Source: Sycon ciliatum (Eukaryota; Porifera; Calcarea; Leucosolenida; Sycettidae). From it: DNA of 64,000 nucleotides. Positions 45,601-58,523 of this stretch are shown piece by piece. The position numbers were made by a program, and so were the translations under genes. The notes under the pieces were generated by a model. The model did not search any database, was not told where the DNA came from, and worked only from the letters and a program-made list of their open reading frames with translations. The stretch lies in assembly GCF_964019385.1 (NCBI RefSeq), contig NC_088646.1, forward strand, positions 41,546,563 through 41,610,562, in the 5' to 3' direction. The first letter of the stretch is position 1; every line of letters starts with the position of its first letter.

Positions 45601-48600
45601 TACATTCTGACTACAGTGTCTATTGTACTGTACATACATTCTGACAGCAGTGTCTATTGTACTGTACATACATTCTGACTGCAGTGTCTATTGTACTGTA
45701 CATACATTCTGACTACAGTGTCTATTGTACTGTACATACATTCTGACTGCAGTGTCTATTGTACTGTACATACATTCTGACTACAGTGTCTATTGTACTG
45801 TACATACATTCTGACTACAGTGTCTATTGTACTGTACATACATTCTGACTACAGTGTCTAATATACTGTACATACATTCTGACTACAGTGTCTATTGTAC
45901 TGTACATACATTCTGACTGCAGTGTCTATTATACTGCACATACATTCTGACTACAGTGTCTATTGTACTGTACATACATTCTGACTGCAGTGTCTATTGT
46001 ACTGTACATACATTCTGACTGCAGTGTATATTATACTGTACATACATTCTGACTACAGTGTCTATTGTACTGTACATACATTCTGACTGCAGTGTCTATT
46101 ATACTGTACATACATTCTGACTACAGTGTCTATTGTACTGTACATACATTCTGACTGCAGTGTCTATTATACTGCACATACATTCTGACTACAGTGTCTA
46201 TTGTACTGTACATACATTCTGACTGCAGTGTCTATTGTACTGTACATACATTCTGACTGCAGTGTCTATTGTACTGTACATACATTCTGACTACAGTGTC
46301 TATTGTACTGTACATACATTCTGACTGCAGTGTCTATTATACTGTACATACATTCTGACTACAGTGTCTATTATACTGTACATACATTCTGACTGCAGTG
46401 TCTATTGTACTGTACAAACATTCTGACTGCAGTGTCTATTGTACTGTACATACATTCTGACTACAGTGTCTATTGTACTGTACATACATTCTGACTACAG
46501 TGTCTATTATACTGTACATACATTCTGACTACAGTGTCTATTGTACTGTACATACATTCTGACTACAGTGTCTATTGTACTGTACATACATTCTGACTAC
46601 AGTGTCTATTGTACTGTACATACATTCTGACTACAGTGTCTATTGTACTGTACATACATTCTGACTACAGTGTCTATTATACTGTACATACATTCTGACT
46701 ACAGTGTCTATTGTACTGTACATACATTCTGACTGCAGTGTCTATTGTACTGTACATACATTCTGACTGCAGTGTCTATTGTACTGTACATACATTCTGA
46801 CTGCAGTGTCTATTGTACTGTACATACATTCTGACTACAGTGTCTATTGTACTGTACATACATTCTGACTGCAGTGTCTATTATACTGTACAAACATTCT
46901 GACTGCAGTGTCTATTGTACTGTACATACATTCTGACTGCAGTGTCTATTGTACTGTACAAACATTCTGACTGCAGTGTCTATTGTACTGTACATACATT
47001 CTGACTGCAGTGTCTATTGTACTGTACATACATTCTGACTACAGTGTCTATTGTACTGTACATACATTCTGACTACAGTGTCTATTATACTGTACAAACA
47101 TTCTGACTGCAGTGTCTATTGTACTGTACATACATTCTGACTACAGTGTCTATTGTACTGTACATACATTCTGACTACAGTGTCTATTATACTGTACATA
47201 CATTCTGACTGCAGTGTCTATTGTACTGTACATACATTCTGACTGCAGTGTCTATTGTACTGTACATACATTCTGACTGCAGTGTCTATTGTACTGTACA
47301 TACATTCTGACTGCAGTGTCTATTGTACTGTACATACATTCTGACTACAGTGTCTATTGTACTGTACATACATTCTGACTGCAGTGTCTATTATACTGTA
47401 CAAACATTCTGACTGCAGTGTCTATTGTACTGTACATACATTCTGACTGCAGTGTCTATTGTACTGTACATACATTCTGACTGCAGTGTCTATTGTACTG
47501 TACATACATTCTGACTACAGTGTCTATTATACTGTACATACATTCTGACTGCAGTGTCTATTGTACTGTACATACATTCTGACTACAGTGTCTATTGTAC
47601 TGTACATACATTCTGACTACAGTGTCTATTATACTGTACATACATTCTGACTGCAGTGTCTATTGTACTGTACATACATTCTGACTGCAGTGTCTATTAT
47701 ACTGTACATACATTCTGACTGCAGTGTCTATTGTACTGTACATACATTCTGACTGCAGGGTCTATTGTACTGTACATACATTCTGACTACAGTGTCTATT
47801 GTACTGTACATACATTCTGACTACAGTGTCTATTGTACTGTACATACATTCTGACTGCAGTGTCTATTGTACTGTACATACATTCTGACTGCAGTGTCTA
47901 TTGTACTGTACATACATTCTGACTGCAGTGTCTATTGTACTGTACATACATTCTGACTACAGTGTCTATTATACTGTACATACATTCTGACTGCAGTGTC
48001 TATTGTACTGTACATACATTCTGACTACAGTGTCTATTGTACTGTACATACATTCTGACTACAGTGTCTATTATACTGTACATACATTCTGACTGCAGTG
48101 TCTATTGTACTGTACATACATTCTGACTGCAGTGTCTATTATACTGTACATACATTCTGACTGCAGTGTCTATTGTACTGTACATACATTCTGACTGCAG
48201 GGTCTATTGTACTGTACATACATTCTGACTACAGTGTCTATTGTACTGTACATACATTCTGACTACAGTGTCTATTGTACTGTACATACATTCTGACTAC
48301 AGTGTCTATTGTACTGTACATACATTCTGACTGCAGTGTCTATTGTACTGTACATACATTCTGACTGCAGTGTCTATTGTACTGTACATACATTCTGACT
48401 GCAGTGTCTATTGTACTGTACATACATTCTGACTGCAGTGTCTATTGTACTGTACATACATTCTGACTGCCGTGTCTATTATACTGTACATACATTCTGA
48501 CTACAGTGTCTATTGTACTGTACATACATTCTGACTGCAGTGTCTATTATACTGTACATACATTCTGACTACAGTGTCTATTGTACTGTACATACATTCT

Positions 48601-51600
48601 GACTGCAGTGTCTATTGTACTGTACATACATTCTGACTGCAGTGTCTATTGTACTGTACATACATTCTGACTACAGTGTCTATTGTACTGTACATACATT
48701 CTGACTGCAGTGTCTATTGTACTGTACATACATTCTGACTGCAGTGTCTATTGTACTGTACACACATTCTGACTGCAGTGTCTATTATACTGTACATACA
48801 TTCTGACTACAGTGTCTATTATACTGTACATACATTCTGACTACAGTGTCTATTGTACTGTACATACATTCTGACTACAGTGTCTATTGTACTGTACATA
48901 CATTCTGACTGCAGTGTCTATTGTACTGTACATACATTCTGACTGCAGTGTCTATTATACTGTACATACATTCTGACTACAGTGTCTATTGTACTGTACA
49001 TACATTCTGACTGCAGTGTCTATTATACTGTACATACATTCTGACTGCAGTGTCTATTGTACTGTACATCCATTCTGACTGCAGTGTCTATTGTACTGTA
49101 CATACATTCTGACTGCAGTGTCTATTGTACTGTACATACATTCTGACTGCAGTGTCTATTGTACTGTACATACATTCTGACTACAGTGTCTATTATACTG
49201 TACATACATTCTGACTGCAGTGTCTATTGTACTGTACATACATTCTGACTACAGTGTCTATTGTACTGTACATACATTCTGACTACAGTGTCTATTGTAC
49301 TGTACATACATTCTGACTACAGTGTCTATTGTACTGTACATACATTCTGACTACAGTGTCTATTATACTGTACATACATTCTGACTGCAGTGTCTATTGT
49401 ACTGTACATACATTCTGACTGCAGTGTCTATTATACTGTACATACATTCTGACTGCAGTGTCTATTGTACTGTACATACATTCTGACTGCAGGGTCTATT
49501 GTACTGTACATACATTCTGACTACAGTGTCTATTGTACTGTACATACATTCTGACTACAGTGTCTATTGTACTGTACATACATTCTGACTACAGTGTCTA
49601 TTGTACTGTACATACATTCTGACTACAGTGTCTATTGTACTGTACATACATTCTGACTACAGTGTCTAATATACTGTACATACATTCTGACTACAGTGTC
49701 TATTGTACTGTACATACATTCTGACTGCAGTGTCTATTGTACTGTACATACATTCTGACTGCAGTGTCTATTGTACTGTACATACATTCTGACTGCAGTG
49801 TCTATTGTACTGTACATACATTCTGACTGCAGTGTCTATTGTACTGTACATACATTCTGACTGCCGTGTCTATTATACTGTACATACATTCTGACTACAG
49901 TGTCTATTGTACTGTACATACATTCTGACTGCAGTGTCTATTATACTGTACATACATTCTGACTACAGTGTCTATTGTACTGTACATACATTCTGACTGC
50001 AGTGTCTATTGTACTGTACATACATTCTGACTGCAGTGTCTATTGTACTGTACATACATTCTGACTACAGTGTCTATTGTACTGTACATACATTCTGACT
50101 GCAGTGTCTATTGTACTGTACATACATTCTGACTGCAGTGTCTATTGTACTGTACACACATTCTGACTGCAGTGTCTATTATACTGTACATACATTCTGA
50201 CTACAGTGTCTATTATACTGTACATACATTCTGACTACAGTGTCTATTGTACTGTACATACATTCTGACTACAGTGTCTATTGTACTGTACATACATTCT
50301 GACTGCAGTGTCTATTGTACTGTACATACATTCTGACTGCAGTGTCTATTATACTGTACATACATTCTGACTACAGTGTCTATTGTACTGTACATACATT
50401 CTGACTGCAGTGTCTATTATACTGTACATACATTCTGACTGCAGTGTCTATTGTACTGTACATCCATTCTGACTGCAGTGTCTATTGTACTGTACATACA
50501 TTCTGACTGCAGTGTCTATTGTACTGTACATACATTCTGACTACAGTGTCTATTGTACTGTACATGCATTCTGACTGCAGTGTCTATTGTACTGTACATA
50601 CATTCTGACTACAGTGTCTATTGTACTGTACATGCATTCTGACTGCAGTGTCTATTGTACTGTACATACATTCTGACTGCAGTGTCTATTGTACTGTACA
50701 TACATTCTGACTGCAGTGTCTATTGTACTGTACATACATTCTGACTGCAGTGTCTATTATACTGTACATACATTCTGACTGCAGTGTCTATTGTACTGTA
50801 CATACATTCTGACTACAGTGTCTATTGTACTGTACATACATTCTGACTGCAGTGTCTATTGTACTGTACATACATTCTGACTGCAGTGTCTATTGTACTG
50901 TACATACATTCTGACTGCAGTGTCTATTGTACTGTACATACATTCTGACTGCAGTGTCTATTGTACTGTACATACATTCTGACTACAGTGTCTATTGTAC
51001 TGTACATACATTCTGACTACAGTGTCTATTGTACTGTACATACATTCTGACTACAGTGTCTATTGTACTGTACATACATTCTGACTACAGTGTCTATTGT
51101 ACTGTACATACATTCTGACTGCAGTGTCTATTGTACTGTACATACATTCTGACTGCAGTGTCTATTGTACTGTACATACATTCTGACTACAGTGTCTATT
51201 GTACTGTACATACATTCTGACTACAGTGTCTATTGTACTGTACATACATTCTGACTACAGTGTCTATTGTACTGTACACACATTCTGACTGCAGTGTCTA
51301 TTGTACTGTACATACATTCTGACTGCAGTGTCTATTGTACTGTACATACATTCTGACTGCAGTGTCTATTGTACTGTACATACATTCTGACTGCAGTGTC
51401 TATTGTACTGTACATACATTCTGACTGCAGTGTCTATTGTACTGTACATACATTCTGACTGCAGTGTCTATTGTACTGTACATGCATTCTGACTGCAGTG
51501 TCTATTGTACTGTACATACATTCTGACTGCAGTGTCTATTGTACTGTACATACATTCTGACTGCAGTGTCTATTGTACTGTACATACATTCTGACTGCAG

Positions 51601-52061
51601 TGTCTATTGTACTGTACATACATTCTGACTGCAGTGTCTATTGTACTGTACATACATTCTGACTGCAGTGTCTATTGTACTGTACATACATTCTGACTAC
51701 AGTGTCTATTATACTGTACATACATTCTGACTGCAGTGTCTATTATACTGTACATACATTCTGACTGCAGTGTCTATTGTACTGTACATACATTCTGACT
51801 GCAGTGTCTATTGTACTGTACATACATTCTGACTACAGTGTCTATTGTACTGTACATACATTCTGACTGCAGTGTCTATTGTACTGTACATACATTCTGA
51901 CTGCAGTGTCTATTGTACTGTACATACATTCTGACTGCAGTGTCTATTGTACTGTACATACATTCTGACTGCAGTGTCTATTGTACTGTACATACATTCT
52001 GACTACAGTGTCTATTGTACTGTACATACATTCTGACTGCAGTGTCTATTATACTGTACAT
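42687..52061. repeat. 34-bp satellite, block 4
   Basis: The longest block, about 275 copies. Rare variants repeat at multiples of 34: CAGGGTCTATTG at 47759, 48201 and 49493 (13 and 38 units apart), GCCGTGTC at 48471 and 49865, and ACATCCATTC at 49067 and 50461 (both 41 units apart). This indicates higher-order duplication. It ends abruptly at about 52061 in unrelated sequence. Confidence 0.97.
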
Positions 52062-52133
52062 GCACTCTCGGACTACACTGCTACTTCTGCAGAGGCGTTC
52101 TGACAGCAATAAATCTACTCCAAGTGTTGTATA

Positions 52134-52454
52134 CCGTATTTCCGCAAATAGTAGGCCGGTCTACTATTTTTTCAAACTCGTCCTAACCCGGCCTTATAAT
52201 TGAGAACGGTCTTGTATTCGAGGACGGTCTTTTATTCTTTCAACCCAGTTTGACCCTCCGGTCTTCTATTTTTCGCCACACAGTTTTACCCCCGTTCTTC
52301 CATTTTCTTCTACACAGTTTGAGCACAGTCTTCTATTTTTCTCATACTCATTTAGTAGGCCCGGTCTTCTAATCGGAGACGGTCTTGTATTTTTTCAATC
52401 GCCCCCTGCCCCGGCCTTGTATTCGAGGAAGGCGTTGTATACGAGGAAATACGG
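52134..52454. mobile_element. 321-bp MITE, TA-flanked
   Basis: CCGTATTTCC at the left end and GGAAATACGG at the right end, with TA outside both (52132-52133, 52455-52456). The interior repeats CGGTCTTCTATTTTT and CGGTCTTGTATTCGAGGA several times, a common look for MITEs of marine invertebrates (general knowledge). Confidence 0.65.
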
Positions 52455-52681
52455 TATGTACTGCGAGTGCTGTATATGTATCCCAGAGAGCCATATCTCT
52501 TGTATACACATTGTGCCCTCCGTAAATACACCATGTCTGTTGTAAATATATCGCATCCTCTCTGTTATTACATCACATGTGTGATATGCACCTGTCTCAC
52601 ATTCATTGGTACTGGGATATGTGGAGAAGTACGGTAGACAGAAAGGCATATTAGCTAAACATAAACACACTGAATACTTAC

Positions 52682-53029
52682 CATTGTTACCTGGCATGCT
52701 GGTCATCCGAGGTACAGTGGTAGTTGGTCTTGGGTAAACTGTGTATAGAACAGGTATACTAAGTAGTGTGGAGTTGTGTGGAGACAGGGCAAACTCGTAC
52801 AGGCCATCCTTGAACGGGACTGACTCATTGAACACACTGTAACTACAGGTGTCTGACTGGTTTGTACTAGGAATGTTAACGCACTCGACTTTGTATGGCC
52901 GAAACCAGACACTTAGGTTGACCAGGTAGTTACGAAGATGGGCTGAGGGCAGAAGTATATTACTTGTACTGGCATTCACGATGAAGAATTGGGAGTGATT
53001 CTTGGCAAGCTCTGCAGCAACAGTGTCAG
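52682..53029 (-). CDS. Extracellular exon of a receptor-like gene (exon 3 seen)
   Basis: A 348-bp minus-strand exon: acceptor CTCGCACTACAG, with AG at 53031-53030 after a GA/TC repeat that supplies the pyrimidine tract; donor G|GTAAGT at 52681. The internal frame of 115 codons is open and both ends are phase 1. It reads ADTVAAELAKNHSQFF, LNGY-free sequence with AHLRNYLVNLSVWFRPYKVE, DGLYEFALSPHNSTLL and a C-terminal Thr/Pro stalk (YPRPTTTVPRMTS). Six N-glycosylation sequons (NHS, NAS, NLS, NQS, NES, NST) point to a secreted or extracellular region. The domain family was not recognised; a fibronectin-III-like or lectin-like fold is possible. Confidence 0.7.
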
Positions 53030-53055
53030 CTGTAGTGCGAGAGAAAGAGAGACAG

Positions 53056-53058
<3 letters not shown>

Positions 53059-53117
<59 letters not shown>
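53059..53117. repeat. GA microsatellite at a splice acceptor
   Basis: About 29 GA units. On the gene strand this is a TC tract 30 bp upstream of the exon starting at 53029. Confidence 0.9.
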
Positions 53118-53119
<2 letters not shown>

Positions 53120-54400
53120 TGGCTGTGAGGGGGTTAGTTATTCAACATGGTTGGACAGAAGATTTGTTAACTCTCTGCACTATTTGTTGCTTGCATCGAG
53201 AGTCCTTGGGAATCACACAATTGCGTCAATGGGTGAAGTAGAATAGTTCTCCTCTTTCACCACAAGTATAATGATACCATAATGCACAACTATTCATTGC
53301 TTTGAATTATAGATTTGAATCTGTACGTCGGGTTCTTCGTTTGACACTTTGCTTACCGTTCTGTTCTTCTATCTATACTCTGCATTCTCCGCGCCTGCTC
53401 TGTTCCTTTTTTCTCTTGCTAGTACCATTTTTCCTTTTCTCTGACTCGCTGATTGTCAATTTGTCTAGTTTCAAATTGTTTCATCGTCTGCCAGATCGCA
53501 GAGATAGTTTCCTGCATCATAGCTAACTGTTACTTTTCGAACACATTTTTGCATAGGCATTTTCACGAGTTACATGTATGTTGACTTCATACCCTATTAG
53601 GTATACACCATCATTGTGTGTATGCGCACTGCTTCTGCCTTATTTGCCGTATTTGCATGCTGCGCTTGTTGTTGTTGTTTGTTTATTTAGAGTCGAAGAA
53701 CAAACAGGCAAATTTGCCTAATTACATGATATCGACTAAAAAGAAGAATAAAATATAAAGGCCAGTGAAGGTGATTGTTGTAATCCTGACTTTACTCCGG
53801 TCAGAGATAGACAAATTCAAACAGAGAACACATAGTTGCAATGGATCCAAGCTTATTACCATGAGCCTTAAAGGCTTAGCTAGAGTGGTTGAAGGATGAT
53901 TAGAATGAAGAGAATCAAGCGCTTAGAATGACTTCTAGAAGCGGGACAATAGAAGAGGGACAATAGAAGCACCACAATAGAAGTGCAATAATAATAAAAG
54001 TAAAAAGGACCAAGGAACTACAAGTTACACTATAATATCCACTAACACCACCAGTTACTAAACAATCAGCTCATGCAATAACATTGCACGACACTGACCG
54101 ACGGTACTGACGTTCTACAACTAACTGGCTAACAGCTCTAGCACATCTTGGATGCGCACTCCAACAGCCTTCCAACTTGGAAGGTTCTAAGTTATAGAAA
54201 TAACATAAGGAGGGGAAAGTGAGCGCAACCAAGAAAAGCATGAGCTGTAATAGCGGGACAATAGTAGCGGGACAATAGTATTGTACCGCGCATGCGAACA
54301 TCATTATTTTACACAGTATGGTAAGAGAAGCTTAGTGATCCAGAAGCTCTGTTGGTAAAATGATGTGTCAGAATCTCAAGTACGCCTGCTCAGAATTCAG
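53118..54400. other. Intron sequence with minor repeats
   Basis: Nothing coding was identified. TTGTTTGTTTATTTAGAGTCGAAGAAC (about 53673) resembles the tail near 59750 and looks like a LINE 3' end. GGGACAATAGWAG units recur at 53943-53970 and 54255-54280. The inverted copy of the 118-bp repeat lies at 54008-54125. Confidence 0.5.
54008..54125 (-). repeat. Dispersed 118-bp repeat, copy 2
   Basis: Reverse complement of 22583-22700 with about ten differences. Confidence 0.8.
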
Positions 54401-54410
54401 TTCGTCGTCA

Positions 54411-54614
54411 GAATCAGAATGTAGCATGTCAGAATGTAGCATGTCAGAATGTAGCATGTCAGAATGTAGCATGTCAGAATGTAGCATGTCAGAATGTAGC
54501 ATGTCAGAATGTAGCATGTCAGAATGTAGCATGTCAGAATGTAGCATGTCAGAATGTAGCATGCAATGTAGCATACAATGTAGCATACAATGTAGCATGC
54601 AATGTAGCATGCAG
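54411..54614. repeat. 15-bp then 12-bp minisatellite
   Basis: About ten units of GTAGCATGTCAGAAT followed by four to five of GTAGCATRCAAT. The plus frame stays open and reads SECSM repeats within an 85-codon frame starting at 54360. Because the unit is a multiple of three this is expected by chance once a frame is open. Confidence 0.9.
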
Positions 54615-54941
54615 TAACTTCGAAATAAGTTATGTACGAAAAGCATTTCATGTGAACGAAGAAGTTTTCTAGATTAGAGCATTACGGAGGAATATGTAAG
54701 CAGCTGCAGATGGACAAGGCATTCAGAGCACTGCTAGACTGAAAGCATTTTCCATTTGTTGAATACTACAAGACTTACTGGAACTAGAAGGCAAGCAATA
54801 ATTGTTGTGATCGTAAAATATGTGTGAAACTATTTCTATTGGCAAATTTACAACAGAGATAATACTGAATAGAGCTCTTGCTGCACAGGTTAGCATCCCC
54901 ACGCTTCCTGGCCGAAGCCACATTGACCGCGCCGCGTGTGT

Positions 54942-55136
<195 letters not shown>

Positions 55137-55382
55137 ACGTCAGCCGGGCTTCTCCACGTCTCCCTTCCTCGTCCCCGCCGGTTCTGTTGTGAGTTCCGGT
55201 TTTTCTTCTGGTGTTAATTAGCTCTCCCAAGATTGAGTTCGATTGTTGATTTCTCTATATCCTTACCTGCCCAATTCATTTGCAAGTACCAGTCCTTTTA
55301 TTTACATTACTGTCAGAGTCCGTCGTTGTGAGTGTTGTGTGTGGAGTGCATGTAACCGTTATACCTTCTTCTGCCTTCCTAT

Positions 55383-55948
55383 CACTTCACACCTTGTACA
55401 CGCCTATCACTGCACACCTTGTACACGCCTATCACTGCACAGCTTGTACACGCCTATCACTGCACACCTTGTACGCGCCTATCACTTCACACCTTGTACA
55501 CGCCTATCACTGCACACCTTGTACACGCCTATCACTTCACACCTTGTACCCGCCTATCACTTCACACCTTGTACGCGCCTATCACTTCACACCTTGTACG
55601 CGCCTATCACTTCACACCTTGTACACGCCTATCACTTCACACCTTGTACACGCCTATCACTTCACACCTTGTACACGCCTATCACTGCACACCTTGTACA
55701 CGCCTATCACTTCACACCTTGTACACGCCTATCACTTCACACCTTGTACACGCCTATCACTTCACACCTTGTACACGCCTATCACTTCACACCTTGTACG
55801 CGCCTATCACTTCACACCTTGTACACGCCTATCACTGCACACCTTGTACACGCCTATCAGTTGCACAGCTTGTGCGCGCCTATCAGTTGCACAGCTTGTG
55901 CGCGCCTATCAGTTGCACAGCTTGTGCGCGCCTTTCAGTTGCACAGCT
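55383..55948. repeat. 25-bp minisatellite with a 26-bp derivative
   Basis: About 19 units of TATCACTTCACACCTTGTAC-ACGCC, then four units of TATCAGTTGCACAGCTTGTG-CGCGCC. It lies in the intron between the exons at 56023 and 53029 on the gene strand. Confidence 0.95.
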
Positions 55949-56022
55949 TGTGTGTATTTTTGTGTAATTGTTGTGTGTACGTTACACAACACACGGGACT
56001 ATAGAAGCATACAATATCCTAC

Positions 56023-56229
56023 CTTGCCGTGGAGAAGTGTAGATGATCCGTTCAGCAGATCTGATGGCAAGTCTCCCTTCTGGTAAGGAGAAATTAGCCA
56101 GCTGGTGTAGTGTATTCTGTGTGTAGACACTGTGCACCCTCCACTCTGATTTTAACCAGATGAACACTGTGATGTTTGAACTCTGCCCTGCTTGTCCAGT
56201 AGAACGAAATAGCTCGACAATTGATTCAC
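56023..56229 (-). CDS. Extracellular exon of a receptor-like gene (exon 2 seen)
   Basis: A 207-bp minus-strand exon: acceptor CTGTGTACAG (AG at 56231-56230), donor G|GTAGGA at 56022. Phase 1 at both ends; the first two bases complete a Cys codon begun by the EGF exon. It reads ESIVELFRSTGQAGQSS, ITVFIWLKSEWRVHSVY, ANFSLPEGRLAIRS and IIYTSP, with sequons NIT and NFS. The donor is weaker than the others (GTAGGA). The fold was not recognised. Confidence 0.65.
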
Positions 56230-56374
56230 CTGTACACAGGGCAGTGCAGCACATTCCACTCGGTCACATGACATGGTGAATAATACCTATACATAGTTGT
56301 ACGTCAGCACCGTCATCAAGCAGACACAAAGCTCCAACATCCCAATTGACGTATTTATGTCTATGACACTGGAG

Positions 56375-56476
56375 ATCTACATGCAGGACCGTCCTTGCCG
56401 GTACCAATATCTACATGCAGGACCGTCCCTGCCCGCACCACTATCAATATGCAGGACCATCCCTGCCCGCACCACT
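56375..56476. repeat. Three-copy 34-bp minisatellite
   Basis: Units of ATCTACATGCAGGACCGTCC-CTGCCCGCACCACT. Same unit length as the large satellite but unrelated sequence. Confidence 0.85.
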
Positions 56477-56581
56477 ATCTACGGCTGAAGACAAAGGGTA
56501 TACATCTTGCCCGTTTGCTTCTGGTCATTCCTGACTACGGGTACATGCAGACCAACACTATCACATAGAGCATGCCAGTAT

Positions 56582-56967
56582 GGTCAAGTACTGCCATCAC
56601 TTTACATACATCTACGGATGTGCAAGTACTGCCATCACTTTACATACATCTACGAATGTGCAAGTACTGCCATCACTTTACATACATCTACGGATGTGCA
56701 AGTACTGCCATCACTTTACATACATCTACGAATGTGCAAGTACTGCCATCACTTCACATACATCTACGGATGTGCAAGTACTGCCATCACTTCACATACA
56801 TCTACGGATGTGCAAGTACTGCCATCACTTCACATACATCTACGAATGTGCAAGTACTGCCATCACTTTACATACATCTACGAATGTGCAAGTGCTGCCA
56901 TCACTTTACATACATCTACGAATGTGCAAGTACTGCCATCACATTACATACATCTACGGATGTGCTA
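56582..56967. repeat. 38-bp minisatellite
   Basis: About ten units of GTACTGCCATCACTTTACAT-ACATCTACGRATGTGCAA in the intron between the exons at 57200 and 56229. Confidence 0.95.
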
Positions 56968-57199
56968 AACCAGCAACAATCAAGAACTGTACAAGGAACA
57001 GTACTAACTGTAGCAAAGGCGGCAGATCAACACCCAAACAACATGCCCATGCACCGAAAATAGGAAATCGTACAGAAACAAACATTGCATTCTGTGTTGT
57101 GTGATCTCCAAAGCTCATGTCCAGGCCTTCATTAAGTCCCATGAAAATCTCCTCACCGTTCAGCTAGCAGGGATGTCAGTGGGGAACATTATAACTTAC

Positions 57200-57298
57200 A
57201 TTTGTGTGCGGTTGTGCGGTTGCTGATATACCCACGCTTGCACACACACCGGTCTTCGTTAGGCACTGCCACCAAGTTGTCACTGCTATTGCAGTACC
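57200..57298 (-). CDS. EGF-like exon of a receptor-like gene (exon 1 seen)
   Basis: A 99-bp minus-strand exon: acceptor CATTGCTACAG (AG at 57300-57299), donor T|GTAAGT at 57199, phase 1 at both ends. It reads YCNSSDNLVAVPNEDRC followed by VCKRGYISNRTTAHK; the next exon supplies the final Cys through a split T|GT codon. C-x-C-x2-G-Y with a following Cys is the second half of an EGF domain. Sequons NSS and NRT are present. Symmetric 1-1 exons are the usual shuffling unit of extracellular proteins. Upstream exons with the rest of the EGF module and the signal peptide should lie further right; they were not located. Confidence 0.7.
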
Positions 57299-57435
57299 CT
57301 GTAGCAATGAACACAGAAATACATTACATTGTAACAATGAACACAGAAATACATCACATTGTAACAATGAACACAGAAATACATTACATTGTAACAATGA
57401 ACACAGAAATACATTACATTGTAACAATGAACACA
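57299..57435. repeat. 30-bp minisatellite abutting the EGF exon
   Basis: Four and a half units of GTAACAATGAACACAGAAAT-ACATTACATT. The unit proximal to the exon forms the splice acceptor region on the gene strand. Confidence 0.9.
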
Positions 57436-57656
57436 ATGCACTGTCTTTCCACTCTAATGGCTGGCACAGTGATAACTCCAATTGAGTAGTGCTTGGATTG
57501 AATATGTACATGTGTTTTGACGACTAAGAGGAGCCATGCCAAGGCAAAAATGTTGCCTTTAGCCTACTCCGTACGAAGTGCAGATCTTTCGAACAGAACA
57601 GCAAAAAGCCATACAGTCATTAGGGTGCCCCTGGGTGGTTTGGCTGCTCTTAACAC
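57436..57656. other. Unassigned intron or flank
   Basis: No feature recognised. Confidence 0.4.
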
Positions 57657-57870
57657 AGGTGCTGTGCATGTGGCTGCGCTTGTAGCTCATCATTGTACAT
57701 GTGGCTGTGCTTGTAGCTCATCATTGTACATGTGGCTGCGCTTGTAGCTCATCATTGTACATGTGGCTGTACTTGTAGCTCATCATTGTACATGCGGCTA
57801 CGCTTGTAGCTCATCATTGTACATGCGGCTGTGCGTGTAGCTCATCATTGTACATGTGGCTGCGCGTGTA
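57657..57870. repeat. 31-bp minisatellite
   Basis: About seven units of GTAGCTCATCATTGTACATG-YGGCTGYRCTT. Confidence 0.92.
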
Positions 57871-58222
57871 GCTCTTTATCGTATATGCTGCTGCATTTGT
57901 GTCTCTTTGTCGTACCTGCCGATGTGTTTGTGTCTCTGGGTCGTACATGCTGCTGACCCGTGGTACACCCTGCTGCGCTGTCTTTGAATGCTTGGTACAT
58001 GCGGCTGCACCGTCTTCGGTCCCCACCGTACGCACTCGTTCTTGTGTTGTCCCCGTTGTATATGCATTTTCTCATCTTGTCTCCTTTGTATTCGTCCGGT
58101 TGCCGTCTTGTCTCCGTCGTATTTGATCGTTTGCCGTCTGTCTCCCTTCCCGTTCGGGACTAGTTGTATCACACACGAGCGCCAATTTCGCCTCCACCGC
58201 CCCACGTTTTTCCCATGTCTTT

Positions 58223-58523
58223 ATAATATATTCCCTTGCCTTGTCATCTCATGAGAATAAGAACAGAAAACTCTCTCTGTGTACGGAGAATAACTTGGTC
58301 TTTGGCTGTGTGGCGTGGTGCGATCACGCTTAAGGAAAAGTTCGTCGGCAGTCTAAGACGACATTCGGCGCCCATAATATATTCCCTTGTCTTGTCTCGT
58401 CGTCTCATGAAAGTAAAAAGAGATAATTCTCTCTCTGTAACCGAGAATAACTTGGTCTTTGGCTGTGTGGCGTGACGCGGTTGCGCTAGAGGAGAACAGT
58501 TCGTCCCAATCATTGACGACATT
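58223..58523 (+). repeat. Two tandem LTR-U5-like units ending at a primer site
   Basis: Units 58223-58373 and 58374-58523 share ATAATATATTCCCTTG, GAGAATAACTTGGTCTTTGG and an end GACGACATTYGGCGCCCA. The second unit runs into TGGCGCCCAACGTGGGGC, the classic binding site for the tRNA-Lys(1,2) 3' end in retroelements. This looks like the R-U5 end of an LTR, duplicated. Confidence 0.6.

Noticed and set aside
23155..52061. Possible CRISPR array or coding tandem repeat
   Set aside because: The 34-bp units are contiguous with no unique spacers, and the roughly 63-residue frames exist only because three units make 102 bp. The genome is eukaryotic.
55243..56086. Three overlapping frames of 180-268 residues with Thr-Arg-Leu-Ser repeats
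   Set aside because: The 25-bp minisatellite is open in all frames with a period of three units; a splice donor for the minus-strand gene lies at its end.
56375..56476. Offshoot of the large satellite, because the unit is also 34 bp
   Set aside because: The sequences share no similarity; equal length is coincidence.
56507..57104. Frames rich in CASTAITLHTSTNVQ repeats
   Set aside because: Produced by the 38-bp minisatellite; the same residues recur in all three frames.
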